From the NCBI GenBank assembly GCA_011503125.2, contig WWBZ02000016.1, positions 3,968,001 to 4,032,000 of the forward strand: a DNA stretch of 64,000 nucleotides. The letters are read 5' to 3'. Shown piece after piece: positions 34,987-44,433 of this stretch. A program made the position numbers and the translations under genes. Each line of letters starts with the position of its first letter. Within the stretch, counting starts at the first letter, position 1. Source of the DNA: Botryosphaeria dothidea. Its lineage: Eukaryota; Ascomycota; Dothideomycetes; Botryosphaeriales; Botryosphaeriaceae. Below the pieces are notes generated by a model that saw nothing but the letters and a program-made list of their open reading frames with translations, was not told the origin of the DNA and did not search any database.

Positions 34987-35378
34987 GGTAGGTGTGCAGT
35001 GAGAGTGGGTTGAGCAGTGATCGGCGGGGCAGTTAGGAATAATTCGCGACGGTCTGGTCTGGAGTAGTAGGAAAATCGGAAATTCGTGGCCCTATCGATA
35101 AGCGTTCCTTCCTTATCGGTGCTAGCGCCCTGTCTCGAAGTCATAGCATCATCACTCTGCTCAGAAACCCGCGCCGCGCCATTGGACCGTCCTCGGCTGT
35201 ACTCCCTTGCTCTGTGACGCCTGCTGCTGCATCATGAAGAATAGCTGACGCTCTATTCCTCCACCAAAGACCCTTTGTACCACCTACCTTCACATTCCAC
35301 CCAAAAGTTTCAATCAATTGACTTCTTTCCGACCTCCAGCGCTCCTAAAACACCACCACCACCGCCGCCGCCGCCGCC
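34987..35378. promoter_or_regulatory. Divergent promoter of TRM140 and COQ10
   Basis: 392 bp between two start codons pointing away from each other. It ends in a triplet run (35351-35378) that touches the COQ10 ATG. Confidence 0.5.
35351..35378 (+). repeat. Triplet run (CAC)n(CGC)n directly before the COQ10 start
   Basis: An uninterrupted run of CAC then CGC triplets fills the 28 nt immediately upstream of the ATG at 35379. It is a simple repeat in the 5' leader, probably variable in length between strains. Confidence 0.8.
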
Positions 35379-36272
35379 ATGAAAGCACTCCGTATCGCGC
35401 CCCCACGCACCCTTCTCCGACCCACCCCCTCCCTTCACCTCTCGCGCCCGCAAACCCGCACTTTCCTCCCCAACCCCTTCTCCGCGCTCAGCGGCGGCAG
35501 CAGTAGCAACTCCAACTCCTCGCCCACGGCGCCCCAGCACCTAACGGCGACCCGCACGCTCCCCTACCCCTCCGCCGCCATCTACAACATAATCGCCGAC
35601 GTCTCGTCCTACCACACCTTCCTGCCGTACTGCCAGCGCTCCGAGGTGACGCGCTGGTCGCGCCCAGACGCTGTTACCAACAAGCACTGGCCGGCCGAGG
35701 CGACGCTGGCCGTCGGCTGGGGCCACATCTCCGAGGCCTTCGCGTCGCGCGTCTACTGCGTGCCGGGCAGGCTCGTCGAGGCCGTCGGCGGGCGCTCGCG
35801 CACGCGGCTGCGCGCCGACGAGATCCCCCACCACGACGTCCCCCAAGAAGCGGAAGGAGGAGGAGCGGGGAAGCCGGGCGAGGGCGAGATCCTGACGCAC
35901 CTGCTGACGCGCTGGACCGTGTCGCCGTTCCCGTACCAGCCGCCGCGCAAGGGCGGCGCCGCGGACGTGCCCTTGGGCGTCGAGGGGAGCAGCGGCAGCA
36001 ACGGCAGCGCGAATCCGATCGACCCGCAGACGCCGGCGTCTGGGGAGCCCAAGGAGCAGACGCAGGTGTCGTTGGTGATTGAGTTCGCGTTTGCGAATCC
36101 GCTGTACGGGACCATGATGACGGCGGTGACGCCGATGGTGGCCAACCTGATGATTGAGGCGTTCGAGAAGAGGGTCGAGCAGCTGTTGGATGGTCCAGGG
36201 CTGGGCGGTACCAAGCAGAAGTTGCCGAATGAGGGGGTTTTGAACTACAGTGGGCCGATGTCGAAGCGGTAG
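35379..36272 (+). CDS. COQ10: Coenzyme Q-binding protein COQ10
   Basis: Mitochondrial START-domain lipid-binding protein needed for ubiquinone function in respiration. Single exon, 297 residues. The N-terminal about 40 residues are Arg/Pro/Ser-rich without acidic residues, as in a matrix presequence (LRIAPPRTLLRPTPSLHLS). The domain shows PYPSAAIYNIIADVSSYHTF, LPYCQRSEVTRW and, near the end, VSLVIEFAFANPLYG and MIEAFEKRVEQLL. The usual domain is about 160 residues; here two low-complexity insertions enlarge it, one Glu/Gly-rich (about 155-168) and one Gly/Ser/Asn-rich (about 205-230). The insertions fit surface loops and are the only odd feature. Confidence 0.94.
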   Translation: MKALRIAPPRTLLRPTPSLHLSRPQTRTFLPNPFSALSGGSSSNSNSSPTAPQHLTATRTLPYPSAAIYNIIADVSSYHTFLPYCQRSEVTRWSRPDAVTNKHWPAEATLAVGWGHISEAFASRVYCVPGRLVEAVGGRSRTRLRADEIPHHDVPQEAEGGGAGKPGEGEILTHLLTRWTVSPFPYQPPRKGGAADVPLGVEGSSGSNGSANPIDPQTPASGEPKEQTQVSLVIEFAFANPLYGTMMTAVTPMVANLMIEAFEKRVEQLLDGPGLGGTKQKLPNEGVLNYSGPMSKR

Positions 36273-36816
36273 ATCGCATGAACAGACAGGAAGCAAAGCT
36301 GTAATTACTGCTGTAGACTTGAACTGGAGACCGGGGACATAGTCCTGGATGAAAAGCACAACGGATGCAAAGCGGCTTCATTGTGGGATGGGTAACATAT
36401 GAAGCTCAGACGTAATCGCAACCAAGACGAGAGAAGCACCATTGCTAGGAATACTTTTTGTCCATTTGCTGCATTAAAACCAAGACCAACTCTACCTGAG
36501 AGTCCAGCCCAGAAATCTTCTTCTGATAATTACCGTCGGTCAAACGCATCAAGCTTCGACAGAACGTACAAGAAGCGAAAGCAAGGTCGTGAAAAAAATA
36601 CTTCGCTGTCGGCTCCCAGAACCGAAAACAAAAAGCCGCTCAGTATGTTCATAGCTTCTTCCTCGAAGCATTCAAAAGTAGAGAGGAAAAAGAGCCGGCC
36701 AGCTCCTGATGAAACCCCACATGATTAAAAGGAATGAATGAATGCCGCCCGTACATGTGTGTCATGACTTCGTACAGTGCCATGTCAAAAAACAAAAACC
36801 CCCTTACCTACCTGTT
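36273..36816. other. Convergent 3' spacer
   Basis: 544 bp between COQ10 and the Mid2-like gene, A-rich in the middle. No gene supported. Confidence 0.55.
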
Positions 36817-38397
36817 CTATATCCTATTACTTGGGGAATCCCCACCGTGACCAGGGGGGCCCATGTTGCCCCAGCCTTTAACCTGGGCGCGACTCTCTCG
36901 CCCATAGCCTGCGTTCTCCATGAGCCGCGTGAACGTCGTGTCACTGGTCAGAGGACGCTCGCCCGTTGCGTGGATACCGGGTGGCGGTGCCAGGAAGCCC
37001 ATGCCGCTGGGTTGGTTGGAGCCAGTCATGAGCACGTCGATCGTTTCTGTCGAACCTGTCCGTGGACGTTCACGGTTCAGGCTTTGCGAGCGACGTGGTC
37101 CGAGACTAAAGTTGCGCGTCGGACCCATTGGCTGGCGACCTCCAGGGGGGCTTCGCGTTGAGCTGCTACGCTGTCGCCCTGATCCGCGGGGTGCTGGTGT
37201 CGGTGTGTAGACACTTGGGCTGACCGAACCTCCCGCCATTGGCGGTGCTGGAGGGACAGGGTAGGCATGGAGGTCGGGCTTCGATGCTCGGGAGAAGAGG
37301 CCGCGGATGCGCGGGGACTTGGGGGGTGCTGCGGCCATGCCGCCACCGGGACCAGATGTAAGATTGCCGTAGGGTTTGCTCGGGCTTCTCCTGGGTGCGT
37401 TGGAGCGGGAGTACCCGTACGGATTGAGAGGAGTTGCACTCCCAGAGGAAGCCGTGGTTGTCGTAGTCATGGTGCCATTGCGGCCCATTCCTCCAGCTTT
37501 GTTGATCTCCTTCATCGGAGAGAAGGGAGACCCGAGCAAGGTATGGTCGATGCTGGAGTTACCCGGGGGGCTGGCAGCATCGCGACGCAAGAACTCTGTG
37601 CGAGCACCCAAAGCAGGGTTGTAAATCGGATCACTGACGGTGCGGGAGACAGGTCCGAAGTCGCCGCTGTAGCGAGGGTTCTTCTCGGAAGCTTGACGCT
37701 TCCTCCAGAGCCATACACCCAGGATGGTCAAGAGGATGCCAAGGGCAATACCACCAATGACTCCACCGGCAATTGCGCCCTTGTTGGCTCCACCTCCGCC
37801 CTTTTCGCTTAGCGGCGTAGCGGTTGCGGATGTTTCTGCTGGACCCAACCCAGAGGTGACGGAACCTCCAGTCGGGGTTGAAATTGATGTCGAGGAGGGA
37901 GCGGCTGAAGTGGTCGAAGACCCCGATCCACTGGTGTCATTAGAGGCGATCATGGCACAGAGACCACTTTGGCACTTGTAGCCTAGCGGACAGCATTCTG
38001 AGCCGCAAGTTTCTAGTGTCGCTGTGAGGTTTGTGGTGTGTATAGCGTTCGAAGGATGCAGAGTAGCATTTTGTTGGTTGATATCGCAAGTAATGGGTCT
38101 GATGAACTTGCAATCCTGGCCCTCGGGGCAGCATATTACAGAGGTGGCTTGACCACCGGCGCCGTTATCGTCGTTGAGAGCAGTACAAGTGGTGCTCGCG
38201 GGGCAGCAGAAGGCGCTGGGGAAGCTGCTGCCGCACTGTGAGAGGGAGGAATCGCCACCACATACGTCTGCATCCGCCCGGCGGAGCAGACCTATCGTGT
38301 GAGCGGCATCTACGGCGACGGCGAGAGCAGAAGTTGCTGGCACTGCCGCAGATACGAAGCAAACAACGGAGAGCTTCTGAAGTGTGGACGGGCCCAT
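36817..38397 (-). CDS. Single-pass, Cys-rich cell-surface protein, Mid2-like layout
   Basis: Predicted type-I plasma-membrane protein, 526 residues, single exon. Start chosen at 38397 because it gives a signal peptide (MGPSTLQKLSVVCFVSAAV). The ectodomain has about a dozen cysteines in pairs (CGSECCPLGYKC, FCCPASTTC, ICCPEGQDC), then a Ser/Thr-rich stalk likely to be O-glycosylated. One strong membrane helix follows (AIAGGVIGGIALGILLTI) with a basic stop-transfer WRKRQ. The cytoplasmic tail of about 280 residues is Ser/Pro/Gly/Arg-rich and disordered. This layout matches fungal wall-stress sensors and other SKG6/Mid2-type proteins, but no catalytic domain is present and the role is inferred only from architecture. 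Confidence 0.85.
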   Translation of the reverse strand: MGPSTLQKLSVVCFVSAAVPATSALAVAVDAAHTIGLLRRADADVCGGDSSLSQCGSSFPSAFCCPASTTCTALNDDNGAGGQATSVICCPEGQDCKFIRPITCDINQQNATLHPSNAIHTTNLTATLETCGSECCPLGYKCQSGLCAMIASNDTSGSGSSTTSAAPSSTSISTPTGGSVTSGLGPAETSATATPLSEKGGGGANKGAIAGGVIGGIALGILLTILGVWLWRKRQASEKNPRYSGDFGPVSRTVSDPIYNPALGARTEFLRRDAASPPGNSSIDHTLLGSPFSPMKEINKAGGMGRNGTMTTTTTASSGSATPLNPYGYSRSNAPRRSPSKPYGNLTSGPGGGMAAAPPKSPRIRGLFSRASKPDLHAYPVPPAPPMAGGSVSPSVYTPTPAPRGSGRQRSSSTRSPPGGRQPMGPTRNFSLGPRRSQSLNRERPRTGSTETIDVLMTGSNQPSGMGFLAPPPGIHATGERPLTSDTTFTRLMENAGYGRESRAQVKGWGNMGPPGHGGDSPSNRI

Positions 38398-39071
38398 TCT
38401 AGGGTAAAAAGGCCAGCACGGCGCAAATGAGAGGACAGTTCGGTCGTCGAGAAACGGGCCAGAGTGTAATTGCGGTCGTACCAGGACGCGCTGAGGTGAA
38501 ATGGAAACAATATGGACAAGGAACGGCGGCCACACGTGATGGGCGCTTAGGAAATGAGAAGAGAAGCGGGTGGACTTGGAGAGTGGATGTGCAGCAAAGG
38601 TGGGAAAGGCGCTGAGCTGGCCGGCGCGTGGAGGATATAAGGAAACAATGGGCCTACCGGTACCTCTGCGATGGCTGCCCGGTTTTCGCGGGTCGCCGTG
38701 TGAGGCGCGTCGAGTGCGGGCCATGCGAGTCTCAGCATGGCTCGGAGCAGGCGTGTCCAGCCGCCCAGACAGACGAGGCGGTCAGGTGGGCCGCGGATGC
38801 CCAACACAGCAGTGGACGGCGCGGGCGCATGGCGGGTGGCTATGCTTTCGCGCTGGCAGCGGGCGTGTGAAACGCAGTTTGGGGGTGTTGTAGGGCAGGC
38901 GGGTTGCGGGCAAACGGTTGGCTGAGGGCGGCCGCGCTTGGGCGGTGGAGCGCTGGCCGGCTGGCCGGGCCCGTGCGCGCGACTCCCGGCGTGCATCATC
39001 TGCTGTGGAAAAGTCGACGGCCGGGTGTCTCTTGAGCGCGCTCGCCCTCTCCCTCCGCACCGCAGCGCGCC
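38398..39071. promoter_or_regulatory. Divergent GC-rich promoter region
   Basis: 674 bp between the start codons of the Mid2-like gene (minus) and the mitoribosomal gene (plus). Frames open on both strands are consistent with high GC; no element assigned. Confidence 0.45.
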
Positions 39072-40229
39072 ATGATCCTCGCCCGTCTCTGCCGGCCGCA
39101 GCTGCCCCTGCGCGCCCTCCAAAGATGCTCGGTACGGAACTCCCCGCCCGCAAATGCAGGCCAATTGCCCGCCCGCAGCTCCGCCTTCTAACACCGCCGT
39201 CGAGCAGCAGCCTCTCGACCGCGCCCTCCAGGCCCGCGCCCTCCACTCCGTGCCCGCCCTCACCAACTACGGCAATGAGTTCCATGCGAATGGCATTCCC
39301 GAGTTGATGTCCGCCAACACCTTCAGGACTGCGTGGACCGACTACCAGCAGCTGATGGTCGACAAGCTCAACGAGAAAGTAGTCGGTACGCTGTCTTCAA
39401 TTGCGCTCCTCGCGCACGCGCTGACGCCTGCTTCCCAAAAATAGGCACCTCGCTCGAGAGTGACCTGCTCCGCGATGTCGTCATTCAGACTGCGCGCGAG
39501 CCGCTGTTCGCCTCCACCTTTAACTACGCCTCAATGGCCTTCAACAACCACTTCTACTTCCAGAGCATCGTACGTGGCCCTCCGCCGGGTCGCTCGCATC
39601 TCCGCGCTTCCGGGCCCACCGCCTAGTCGCCCGCCTACCATGCTAACACGTCACCGAAGGCCGACAAAGAGAAGCCCATGTCCGACGAGCTCGCCGAATC
39701 CCTGACCACCTCCTTCTCCTCCCTCGACATCTTCAAGGCCGACTTCCTCGCCACCGCCGAGGCCATGTTCGGCCCGGGCTTCGTGTGGCTGGTGTGGCAC
39801 AACCAGCGGGGCGCGTACAACAACGGCTCGTGGAAGATTCTGCCCACCTACCTGGCCGGCTCGCCCCTCTCCGACGCCCACTGGCGCCAGCAGCCCGTCG
39901 ACATGAATACCCAAAACCACGAGTCCGCCGGCGGCCTCAGCGGCGCCGACCACGCCCGCCAGAGCCAGGTCCAAAACACGGTCGGCATCCTGGGCCCGCA
40001 CAGCGCCGACGGCCAGGCTGCCCGCAACCGCGCCCCCGGCGGCGCCGACATCACCCCCGTCCTGTGCGTCAACACCTGGGAGCACGTTTGGGTCGCCGAC
40101 TGGGGTATCCAGCACAAGAGGGACTACCTGGAAGCGTGGTGGCGGCGCATCAACTGGAACGAGGTCCAGGCGTTTACGCCGGAGGCTGCTCTGAGCTTGA
40201 ACAAGAAGAATTACCCTCGCATTGGTTGA
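39072..40229 (+). CDS. Mitochondrial ribosomal small-subunit protein with Fe/Mn-superoxide-dismutase fold (mS42/mS43 type)
   Basis: Structural protein of the mitoribosome related to yeast Rsm26 and Mrp1, which have an SOD fold but are not working dismutases. Exons 39072-39131, 39208-39385, 39445-39569 and 39660-40229; about 310 residues. The first exon encodes a 20-residue presequence (MILARLCRPQLPLRALQRCS). The body has LHSVPALTNYG, GIPELMSANTFRTAWTDYQQ, TFNYASMAFNNHFYFQ, and SOD-like GPGFVWLVWHN and VNTWEHVWVADWG. The histidines of a real metal site are not all in place, in line with mitoribosomal homologues. Intron 1 has a good branch site (cttctaac) and is followed by several AG acceptors, so its exact end (39204, 39207 or 39210) is uncertain. 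Which paralogue this is (mS42 or mS43) I cannot decide. Confidence 0.88.
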
Positions 40230-41069
40230 AGCAAGCAAACGAAGCCTTCGTTCTCGGCAGCAGAGAATAGAAGACTAGTGAAATACGTAGAAAGAAGCGA
40301 GGAGGATAGAGGCAATATTGTAATTGCATTTGTATCATATTGAAAGTGCTAAGGCGGCCGCTCATCTAGGGTGTTCAAAGAGCATGCTTCGTTTTCTTTT
40401 TTTTTCTGGGCGGTCATTGAGGAAAATCTGGGCTCTGACGGAAAAGTAAGGTAGAGAGACTTTCTTGCCTGTATGAAAATGCTTTGGAAATGATCGACAT
40501 CTCCTGCTCGAAGATTGCCAGCTTGTCAGAGACGTGCAAATTAGAAAGTAAGCATGATTGGGTAACGTGACATTCAGAAAGCGGAAATGTATGCATGTTT
40601 GCGGACCAATGATGCTGGGGTGAGCAGAATCTGAGACCTGTTTGAAAACCCGGTCGAACTGCCAACACAGCACAATTCGTCGCCCTGAACAGATGGCACC
40701 AAGGCCACGGCTTGTTATCAACATGTCGTCCCAGCCACACGGTGGTCCACTAGGAAAGCATTCCAGCAGCTTGCTGCCCGACCAGTTTGCCGATCAAACA
40801 ATATGCCGGCACTGCGTATTCAGACTCTTGCATATATGCAAGCCAAAATGAAGGACTAGGAGAAGCATCATATTCATCTTTTTCTACCCAAGCGGAATCG
40901 TGCCCTTAATGCAGTTCAAACACCTTTTCTAACATCATATGCACCTCAGAACTCCTGCCATGTGCCTCGTGACCGATTCAGAAAAACGCCGCGCAATGCC
41001 TACGCTAAACAACAAAATCACAATCGTGACAAGCCGTCATCTTATGCACACCATCTACGATCCGCTCAT
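40230..41069. other. Convergent 3' spacer
   Basis: 840 bp between the mitoribosomal gene and CDC6. No gene or RNA recognised. Confidence 0.55.
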
Positions 41070-43107
41070 TCAAGCCACAATCTCTCCGTTGAGCAAGCCC
41101 CTCAGCACACCGCTTCCAAGGCCATCCAACGCACCATCGAGCTCCTTCATGCTGACACAGCCCGAGACCCTCTTCTCCTCGACAAGACCGGCGCTGAAGC
41201 CGCCACCTCCACGACCACGCTTTCTTGGCGTTGCGGGGACGGAGAAGCTGCCACTCCTGCCGTTGCCTTCCAGCGCGGAGACCAATGACAATGTCTCCAA
41301 GCTGGCGATCACATCGCGAAACTCAGTATTCGTAAGAGGATGGAGGACATTGTCGCGCTTGCAGAGACCAGCGTAAGTGTTATAAAGCGCCTTGATAGTG
41401 GGTGCAGCTGCGGCCGCCGAGTTGTGTCTTGAAGGCGTAGAGGGCAGAGCCGTGACAGCCGAATCCCGGATCCTCTTCTCAAGGGCAGAAAGAGCACAGA
41501 GAACTGCCTTTTGCTGCAGGTTGAGGTTCTTGAGGCGCTGCGAAGTCCCATTGCTGAATACAGCAGCGGTAACACGGGCCATGTGGGCAATAGTAGCGCG
41601 AGGAGCGGTTTCGATAGTAAGCTCCGAGAGGGAAGATGCAGGAGTAGACGGGCGGGAAGACTTGGTAGGAGTCCTTGCAGGAGAAGAGAGGTTCATGTTC
41701 TCAATGAGGATAGTCTTTGAAGGAGTAGCAGTCGGATCCGCCATGTCGCCCGCAATCTTCTTCGCGTGCTGGTTGCGGGTATCTGACTCGATCATATCGA
41801 TGGCTCTTCTGCAAATGTCGAATGCTTTGCGGAGGTCTCCCGTTTGGGTTGCAACCTTCTTAGAGAGGAATTGGATGGCAGTCGGGTGGAGAAATGGCAC
41901 AAAATCTGCGGATGCCGTGGTGTCCGATGGGAGGAGGGACTTCAGCTTCGAGCTGATGACTGATGCCACTTGGGGAGCTGTGTACGGCATGAAGGGTAAA
42001 AGCTGAGGCTTTAGGCCCCGGGACTTGAGCCTAGGGAGGAAGCGATCCGTGAAGTCCAATGCGTTCGCAATGCCCAGGAGAACGAGCCTTGACTTTGGGC
42101 GCATCGACCACTCAAAGATGTTATAAAGCAGCTCCAGATCCAGCTCCAGCAAATAATCAACTTCATCGAGGGTAACCACGTATGACATGTCACGCTTGAA
42201 TAGGATCTCCTGCAGCGCCTCTTTCTCTGTGCCCTCCAAGACATCCTCTGCCTCGCCTATCTCTTCCAGAAGTTTGGCGTAGATCTCGCTCGCGCTTTTC
42301 GCACTCATGCAGTTGAGGTAGGCCCTCTTGACGGAGGCGTCTTCGAGTTCTTGGCACACTTCGTTGACCAACGCGCTCTTGCCAGTACCGGGGGGGCCCG
42401 AAATGTAAAGACATCCGGATTTCTTGGAATTGACGCGTGATGACACGAATTGCTGGAGCTCGTTCCTTTCGTCGTCGCGTCCAGTCAATCGGCCCGGCTG
42501 GGATCCGCGGATGAAAAGTTGGCGCGCATTGTTGTAGACAGTAACAACTGAACTGCGTGGCGTAGTTGGCGTGCGAGGAGTGCGTGGTGTCAATGGCTTG
42601 CCTGCGACGAGAACGCGATGGCGTGGAGTGACGGCGACCTTGTTCGCGGACGCATCACGGTGCCGAGGAGTCGAGGGAGTGGCGATTTGCGAAGGTTTCG
42701 CGTCCGTGCTCACGTTGGCTTTTGAGCTTTTGAAATGCGAATTGATCTTTGCCGGAGAAAGCGTGACCCTGCTCTCCATTGCGCCATGCTTCGCGGGAAC
42801 GGTGGCGCTTCCCTTGGTACGCTTCGCCGGCAGCTCCTCGTCGGCCAGACCGTCGACCTCCAGAACATCGGGATTCTTGGCCGCGCGCGTCTTCTTAGGG
42901 GTGATAAAAGGATTTTCTTTTTCACTATTGTCGAGCACCACAAACTGGCTGCGTCTTGTGCATCGCGTTGTGGTCTTCGAATCATTATCGCCTGAGAGCT
43001 GGTCAGTCACGCCTCGGGCGCGAGCGCGTGTTTACGGAAGAACTCGAGGGCTTACCTGCAACGGGCACGGCGCTCCTGGTGCGCTTTCCAAGCACTGAGA
43101 CTGCCAT
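41070..43107 (-). CDS. CDC6: DNA replication licensing ATPase Cdc6/Cdc18
   Basis: AAA+ initiator that loads the MCM helicase onto ORC-bound origins in G1. Exons 43107-43056 and 42991-41070, giving about 657 residues. The short first exon encodes the fungal N terminus MAVSVLGKRTRS. The N-terminal region is basic with many Ser/Thr-Pro sites (TPRHR, TPRTPRTPTTPR), expected CDK targets. The ATPase has Walker A GPPGTGKSA (about 214-222), Walker B VVTLDEVDYL, sensor LLGIANALDFTDRFLPRL, and sensor 2 region TGDLRKAFDICRRAIDM. The winged-helix C-terminal domain follows (LCALSALEKRIRDS, YAGLCKRDNVLHPL). SCB- and MCB-like boxes sit about 140 bp upstream. ORC1 is excluded by the absence of a BAH domain and by length. 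Confidence 0.94.
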
Positions 43108-43238
43108 TGTTCTTGACTGAGTAGTAGACGGAAGGTTCGGAGGGACTTTCCGTTGGCAGGGACGAGGGTGGTCGTGGTGAGGAAGGTGGTGGTCGAGAGA
43201 TGAAGAAGTCGCGGCGTCGCGTCCAGGCGCGAGCTTTC

Positions 43239-43251
43239 CGCGAAAACGCGT
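43239..43251 (-). promoter_or_regulatory. Adjacent SCB-like and MCB cell-cycle boxes of CDC6
   Basis: cgcgaaa (43239-43245; fits the Swi4 box CNCGAAA) directly abuts acgcgt (43246-43251; the MluI cell-cycle box bound by MBF). They lie about 132-145 bp upstream of the CDC6 start. Fission yeast cdc18 is a classic MBF target, so a G1/S regulatory site is a reasonable inference. Confidence 0.6.
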
Positions 43252-43791
43252 CCCGGCGGAATCTCGTAATTGCCCGTTAGCGCCGCGCACCGACTAATCA
43301 CCCGCCCCGGTGTCACAGTCCGCGTTTCCCCAACGACCACATCTTCAACGACATGTCCACCCAGGTTCATGTTCCTGCTGATGCTTTCGTGCTCAGGGTG
43401 CCAAGTACGCGGTGCTGTCAAGACAGCTCACTGCGTCCATTCGAAGGAGACACTGGTCGGTAGCTCACCTTATCCGCTACCAAGCTTCCTCGGGTCTTTT
43501 TCCGACTCTTCTCGTCCGGACGCGCTCGCGCGACACTCTCCACACGTTGTTCTTCGTTTTCCGGGTGTGTTCAGCGCCTCTCCGACTCGCTGCATTCGAA
43601 GTGAAAAGGTTTTATTGGTGTTTCAATTTTGAATGAAATTAGTCTACCGCATTAATGTCTTCGCATACTAAGAACGAACCAACAATCGCCTGTCCTATCC
43701 AATTGGCATTATAGTCATCACTACACGTCGTGTTCCTGTACGTTATCGTGGATCCATTGCATTGCTACAAAAAAGCTGAGGCAACGACGAG
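43252..43791. other. Spacer upstream of CDC6
   Basis: 540 bp that joins the distal CDC6 promoter to the 3' flank of the unknown gene on the same strand. No other feature. Confidence 0.45.
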
Positions 43792-44433
43792 TCAGGCCTT
43801 GCCAGTGTTCTCCAATTCTTCAAAAAGCAGTTCAACCTCGACGATACGACGGTCCTCCTCAAACATTCCCTTGAGTCCATTGTCTTTGCGGTCGAAGTAC
43901 AGGCCCCACAGTCCTGGCTCCCCAGTCTCAACAGCCAGAAAGCCTTCCCAATCATTCCACAACACGTGCCTTTCACCGTCCACCACTCTCGCTCCCCACG
44001 GCCCGGTGATTCCTTGTTCAGCTTGAGCTCGCAATCCGTGCTTGACTTGGGAGGTTGAAGGGTCGACATAGATCCAGTTGAGTTGCGGCGGGTCGTTCGA
44101 GATGGTGCTGACGATGCCTTCATATTTGGTCTCCGGATACGGCAGGTAGTATCCTGTAAAAGGATGCAGAGATGTTAAAGAGGACTGAGACTTGGATTGA
44201 ACATAGAGAAGACCGTCTCGAAGGACAACGTGGCTGCGTTCGAAGATGGGCTTTCGGTCTTCGGGTGTCCGCCTTGTTGCCCGCGTCCTGATGTGGGATT
44301 TGTTTCGCATCCACGCTTTAGGACTGCCTTCCGATTCTTGGTCATTGCACTTCTCCGCATTTTCTTGGAGTGACAAAACAGCTGAAGCTGTCAAGGGAAT
44401 AGTAGCCGCGAGGGAAATTAGCCCGAGCACCAT
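43792..44433 (-). CDS. Protein of unknown function with N-terminal signal or membrane segment, 213 aa
   Basis: Single exon. Start chosen at 44433 (caccATGG) because it gives a hydrophobic N terminus (MVLGLISLAATIPLTASAVL) typical of a signal peptide; an in-frame ATG 16 codons upstream is less likely. The mature part shows blocks that look like a compact conserved domain: HVVLRDGLLYVQ, HPFTGYYLPYPETKYEGIVS, PPQLNWIYVDPSTSQVKHG, GPWGARVVDGERHVLW, NDWEGFLAVETGEPGLWGLY, and DRRIVEVELLFEE. Aromatic residues are frequent. I recognise the pattern as a fungal family but cannot name it. No cysteine-rich or catalytic signature. Probably secreted or in the secretory pathway. Confidence 0.75.
   Translation of the reverse strand: MVLGLISLAATIPLTASAVLSLQENAEKCNDQESEGSPKAWMRNKSHIRTRATRRTPEDRKPIFERSHVVLRDGLLYVQSKSQSSLTSLHPFTGYYLPYPETKYEGIVSTISNDPPQLNWIYVDPSTSQVKHGLRAQAEQGITGPWGARVVDGERHVLWNDWEGFLAVETGEPGLWGLYFDRKDNGLKGMFEEDRRIVEVELLFEELENTGKA

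Noticed and set aside
38398..38724. Upstream extension of the Mid2-like protein by 109 residues
   Set aside because: It would bury the clear signal peptide that begins at 38397; the extension is low-complexity and in a GC-rich promoter.
39132..39159. 28-nt GT-AG intron in the mitoribosomal gene
   Set aside because: Too short for fungal splicing. A longer intron with a canonical branch point and an in-phase acceptor explains the frame change.
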